Made by a program: the position numbers and the translations under genes
Assembly: GCA_916613615.1 (NCBI GenBank)
Contig: OU744735.1
Span: forward strand, 45,040,468 to 45,104,467
DNA length: 64,000 bases
From: Steromphala cineraria
Lineage: Eukaryota > Mollusca > Gastropoda > Trochida > Trochidae
Direction of reading: 5' to 3'
The notes under the pieces: model-generated
Database searches by the model: none
Told to the model about the DNA's origin: nothing
What the model saw: the letters and a program-made list of their open reading frames with translations, nothing else
In this document: piece after piece, positions 59,640-64,000 of the stretch
Numbering within the stretch: position 1 is the first letter of the stretch
How the letters are laid out: each line of letters opens with the position of its first letter

Positions 59640-62600
59640 GATAGTTATTTCAGCAGTAATGTAAAAATGTAAAAAAAATTATACCAAATGGTAGGTAGTT
59701 GCGTATCGTCTATACTATACATTTATCAATCAAGCAAACAAAATAGAAAATTGGTAACAATTTAAACATTTTTGCTAAATAATCATTATCGATCACAGTT
59801 ATGTCTAAACATGGAAGACCCCTCGAATGTCGTTGCTGCTTGAATTTTCTTTTCAACTATGGCTAAACGAATTATTCTATTCTATTCTAAGAAATAGAGA
59901 ACAAAGGTTTCTTGAGTATTTTAAACTTCTGCAGTTTTGAAAACAACGACCGTGTTATAGAAATTGTAAGAAGAACAAATTTATTGAAAACAATAAAAAA
60001 TAAATGAAAATAACTGTTGTTAAGTCGCCCTAAATGCAACCTCCATCTGTAAAATCATTGCTATCAACTTTAAAGATTTGCTAATAAATGAGAATGTTTA
60101 AAGTGTGGATAGCATATCTTCATAAAATAATCTGTTCTAGCTTGACAAAATCCATTCAGATGATAAAACAGATTAAAGTTTTGAGAAATTAGAGGAAGTT
60201 TTAATTTTAAAAGCAGATTATAATGAAAGAAAGTGTATGGGGAAATAATTTTTGGTGAAAAATAACTTTTTTAATTGGCTATTTCGTTTTCGATTCATTT
60301 TTGGTGGATTTTGGTAGATACATTTTATGACAATGGATGATTGTTATTTAAGTTTTTTTAAAACTTTTTCGAGCTATATTGTATGACTATTTGATCAGTT
60401 CAGGAAATTATTGAAAAGGTTTGACTTCAAAACATTTCAAGACAAGCGATGATTAAAGGCAAGTTGATGAATCTTTGTTTTATTCATTAAAATGAGTCTG
60501 ATATGTAATACCTTAAGTCTCGACTCTTAGCTATCTAACACAATGGTTACCCCTTTTGAATTGGAATTTGTTTTAATTAAACAAATGCTTGTTGAAGTTT
60601 CCCATTCCCAGGAATGGGAAGGCTTTTACCAAAACGGAGGAAAATTACGGGATTGGGACAGAACTTATAGATTCCAATCGATACACTGCTGTCCTTATCT
60701 ATTTACTTACATGATATGTGTCATATTTATCTGTTTCTTTATGCAACATGCTATTCTGTGTTTTCATAGTAAGTGAACATAATGTGATACCAACTGGTAT
60801 AATTTAACTGACAAGCTAAATTCGTTCAAATTGACGGAAAAGAATATGATCAAATGCTGATATATAACAGCCAAAAGGTAGACATTTAGCCAATGTGTAG
60901 GTTTTAAAAATCTTTGTAATATTTACCAAATAAATGTTGAAATTTAAAGTGTTCGTAAATTCAGGGCTTGATTTCAATTAAAGGATAAATATTTACGATT
61001 TGTGTATAGCAGAAGATATTCCAAAAGTGTATCGTATTTGATCAGCACAACAAATCACAAAATTCGAAATACATTTTCAAGCCCAAAGCATTTGCAATAT
61101 CTCTTCACACATTAACTGTCAAACAGAAGCTCACATGTGTGAAAAGGACTTTCCCTGAATTCTAAACACATTATATTCACATTACATTTTGACTTTAGGC
61201 TATCTCAAAAGTGAGCTGTTCTTGAAACCTTTATAAACACCAAGCCATGTATGTACAGTTATTAGAGTGGAACAAGACACTGGGCTACTGTCACTGAATG
61301 GAATGTTCCAGCTCTAATAGTGGTACAATAGAGGGATTTGATACGAGTGAACTGAAATGACCTGAGTAAAACTTATTGTACATATACATTGTACATCCAA
61401 TCAAAATTGCTCATTCTCTTATCATGACGTATATCAAGCTTGTTTATTAGTGTAAACATATTTTATTCACCAAAGTGAACATGGATCGGTAAACAAGCCG
61501 AAATGGCTGATATAAATACCTCTCCATTACATTTGTATATAACAAACAAAAATAGAAAAACAATAAGATACATGAATGAGAGCAAGCAACCTGTGTAAGA
61601 AGAAGTGAATTATTTATCAAATCTTTGCGATTTCATTATGAAAGTATGAACAGATTTATTTTATAAACAACCCTTCGCCAACCATGTATATATTTACTCG
61701 ATCTTTTGAGCATTTATCACTTCTTGACAACGACATTAGAATCTATGTCGAAACGTCGCTTTCACAGAATAAAGAAGTTGTTCATCCAAAAGAATTGTCC
61801 TGATTGTTCATCACACCAAATTCTAGAATGAACAATCAAATAAGTAAGTGAAACTTAATTAAATTTTCAGCATTACAACACCTTTCTACGTTTGAGTACC
61901 TTACTGATACGTCATATTAAATGAATAATGATAATTTATCATATCAACTGTTTATAAAAGACACGTAATCAGTAGACTTGTGAGTTGAGTTGAGTTGTTG
62001 GTTAAAGTGGAAGCGTGATAATTCAAAATCATTCTCCAGAAAGTTTTAACCATGGATGTTTGATTACATGTCATGTCTGTCCAAAAGTGAATCTGTATTT
62101 TCTTATATCTCTACTCTTAGTTAGTGTCACGGGATCAGATACTCATCTTTATTAAGCCGGCAGTGTGGAAAGACTTTTCCATTCATAGGTCTAAAGGATG
62201 TCTTAAATGTTTGAACTGAAATTGTTTTCTGAATAGGGTGAGCTTTTAAGATTTGTGAAATTTAAGAGTATTTCATATACTTAAATGTTCTGTGAGAGAT
62301 CACAGGTTAACAAATAATACATTTTGATTTTTTTTTATTCAATTAAAAAATTGAACAAGACGAGCTTTGAAGATTTGTGAAATTTTAAGATTCATTTACT
62401 TAAATGATCTGTGAAGAAATCACAGGTTTACTAATGACACATCCTGATGTTTTTAAGCTAAACAATTAACAAATTGATTTTTTGTGACACATGCATGGTT
62501 ATTACAAATAAGATCATTTGACGTTCGTTAACAAACAAACTCTTATATTGTTTACCGTCCTGTCAGAATGCTGAATTCAAATAGAAAAACTCTGCATGAA

Positions 62601-63250
62601 GATGGTTAATTAGTACACGCCAATAGTTGCTTTAAGTGCTGAATCATTCAAAATTATTACGTACCGATTGCTCTTTCAAAATAACATATTGTCTTGTCAG
62701 TTCATGAGTAAATTGAATGGTCGTCATGGTTCAAATGACATACACCCTTTTGCTTAGTTATGTACTTTTTGTAAAAGTATACAAATAAGGTTAAGAAATA
62801 CATTTATAGCTGTTTATTGTTGGAAGAAGATTATTAACAGCAACACCTTCCATAACAGAATAAACACTCTTCAAAGATTGTGATATCAATAGAATCTATG
62901 AACTAAGAGAAAGACCCAGACCATGGGTCTCCACACCATATCTTGGCGTGGTAAAAGCTGATTGTAAACTCAGTTGTAAACACAGAGGCAATCAAGTTAT
63001 GAAATGTTGATGCAGCCTCTAGGGAACATATAGCTTCACAATCTGGGAATCCAGCCCTATACTCAATTATTTTGTAATATGGACGAGCTTATTCCTCGGA
63101 ATAAAGTCCTAAATTTGACTAAAAGAACTCAGGAAATGTACTATTTTTGATTTTCTGGAGCAGAATCTTTAAGATCGCTTTATTAGATACAAAAAGTGCA
63201 ACAGTAACGTGTTACAATACATACATAAAATACTGTCTCTTAGCACTGAT
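59640..63250. other. AT-rich stretch, no supported gene
   Basis: No exon recognised. A diverged tandem duplication of about 120 bp (AAGATTTGTGAAATTT ... GATCACAGGTT) lies at 62238-62477, and a dispersed TGTCGAAACGTCGC repeat at about 61745. This is probably the intergenic or first-intron region upstream of the exon at 63.3 kb. Confidence 0.5.
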
Positions 63251-63325
63251 GAAACATTGAATACATGTTCTCCAGAATTACATTGAATTTACGTCTCTCA
63301 TATTTTGTTACATTATTTTCCAGAG

Positions 63326-63449
63326 ATGGGTTACAGACTGTTTTTTAAGAACAAGTTTGTACTGATTGGATGCTTGGTGTGTTGTCCCTTGGCCTTAATA
63401 GTCCTCCATCAACAGATAGCTGTCCCATTCCAGCACCCAAAACCTAAAG
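63326..63449 (+). CDS. First coding exon of a type II membrane protein (partial)
   Basis: An acceptor TTTTCCAG precedes AGATGGGTT. The exon encodes 41 residues and ends in phase 1 before GTCTGT (63450). MGYRLFFKNK is a short basic tail, FVLIGCLVCCPLALIVL a single membrane span of about 17 residues, and HQQIAVPFQHPKPK the start of a Pro-containing stem. Short cytoplasmic tail, one signal-anchor, then a stem is the usual plan of Golgi glycosyltransferases and sulfotransferases. The catalytic domain would lie beyond the window, so the enzyme class is unknown. The acceptor before the ATG implies an untranslated exon upstream. Confidence 0.6.
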
Positions 63450-64000
63450 GTCTGTAAAATTATGAATATTTGCAACATTGACGTCATGAGATTAAGAAAA
63501 ATGTACAAATGAAATGAAAACTATGCGAAATATAACACGGTTCTTCAGATCATCCAGTTATCTTCTTCCAAATTTGTTACAGGATTTAACTTGTCATAAC
63601 CAATGAAAAGTGGTCATAGACAAAGAAGGCAAGTATTTTGTTGAAACCCCTTGGGGTTATTTGAGGTTTGGGAATGGATTCGGGTAGCTTAGCCGAAAAG
63701 TGTATGCTAAGTTTGATTAAAAAACATTATATTCAAATTTGAAACATCTATCCATAAGAAACAAATGTTGCACCTCCCCCCAAAATTTTTGAAATTTCGT
63801 CACAAACCAAACCCCCGTTGATGATGTTTTATGTTTTGGGTTTAAATGGCAACAGTTTGGACTTTATCATTAAGCAGAAGGAGTTTCCGAAGCACAACTC
63901 TGAAACTTATATCGTGTAGAAGGTTCAACTTCTTATATATTTTTTTCTTTAATGGCAACAGTTAGAACTTTGTCATTTTGAAGGTAAGGGTAAGTTTGCA

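Overview
This is eukaryotic, AT-rich, intron-rich DNA, most likely from a bivalve or other marine mollusc. The evidence is the split animal genes with GT-AG introns, several tRNA-derived SINE remnants, and interspersed repeats ending in stacked GGACGGACGG and GATGAGCTAA motifs, which I associate with bivalve genomes. There is no bacterial-style gene organisation. The species cannot be named from the sequence.

Three genes or gene ends can be supported. (1) A plus-strand gene at about 25.9-32.65 kb encodes a roughly 247-residue LRAT/NC-domain-like protein. None of the three expected catalytic residues is present, so it looks like a pseudoenzyme, and its N-terminus is Asn/Gln-rich with a faint RHIM resemblance. 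(2) A minus-strand gene at 42.95-37.20 kb encodes the histone-fold protein POLE3/CHRAC17, four exons with exact phases, about 190 aa, with an acidic tail. (3) The last kilobase holds the first coding exon of a type II membrane protein whose gene continues beyond the window. A fourth candidate exon lies at 48.7 kb. Genes (1) and (2) are convergent. Fragments of both (POLE3 exon 3 with intron 2; LRAT-like exon D) sit 350 bp apart at 11.7-12.36 kb, which points to an older duplication or an array of this gene pair.

Layout. 1.1-10.2 kb: a 4.3 kb segment present twice in direct orientation at about 99.8% identity, rich in foldbacks and TGACGTCA octamers. 11.7-12.4 kb: gene fragments. 14.37-15.22 kb: a 26-bp minisatellite open in all three forward frames. 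16.5-24.6 kb: a duplicated array of promoter-like modules, each with a CCAAT-type box, an E-box and (in five of six) a palindromic kappaB site 13-15 bp further on. Two modules end in near-identical splice donors that could join the 5' UTR acceptor at 25.88 kb. 25.9-34.8 kb: the LRAT-like gene, including a tandem array of partial copies of one exon and an 88-bp satellite headed by a tRNA-Lys-like sequence. 37-43 kb: POLE3 with repeat-filled introns. 43.1-51 kb: two well-bounded non-autonomous DNA transposons with target-site duplications and subterminal repeats. 53-64 kb: interspersed repeats, foldbacks and the final exon.

The two most interesting patterns are these. (a) At least six sequence-unrelated hairpins carry the tetramer CGAG (or CTCG) at mirror-image positions on both arms in the same orientation, so the arms mismatch exactly there. 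(b) An apparent kappaB/E-box promoter array lies upstream of a catalytically dead LRAT-like protein, which together suggest an inducible innate-immune locus. Both are inferences from reading the sequence and need genome-wide and expression tests.
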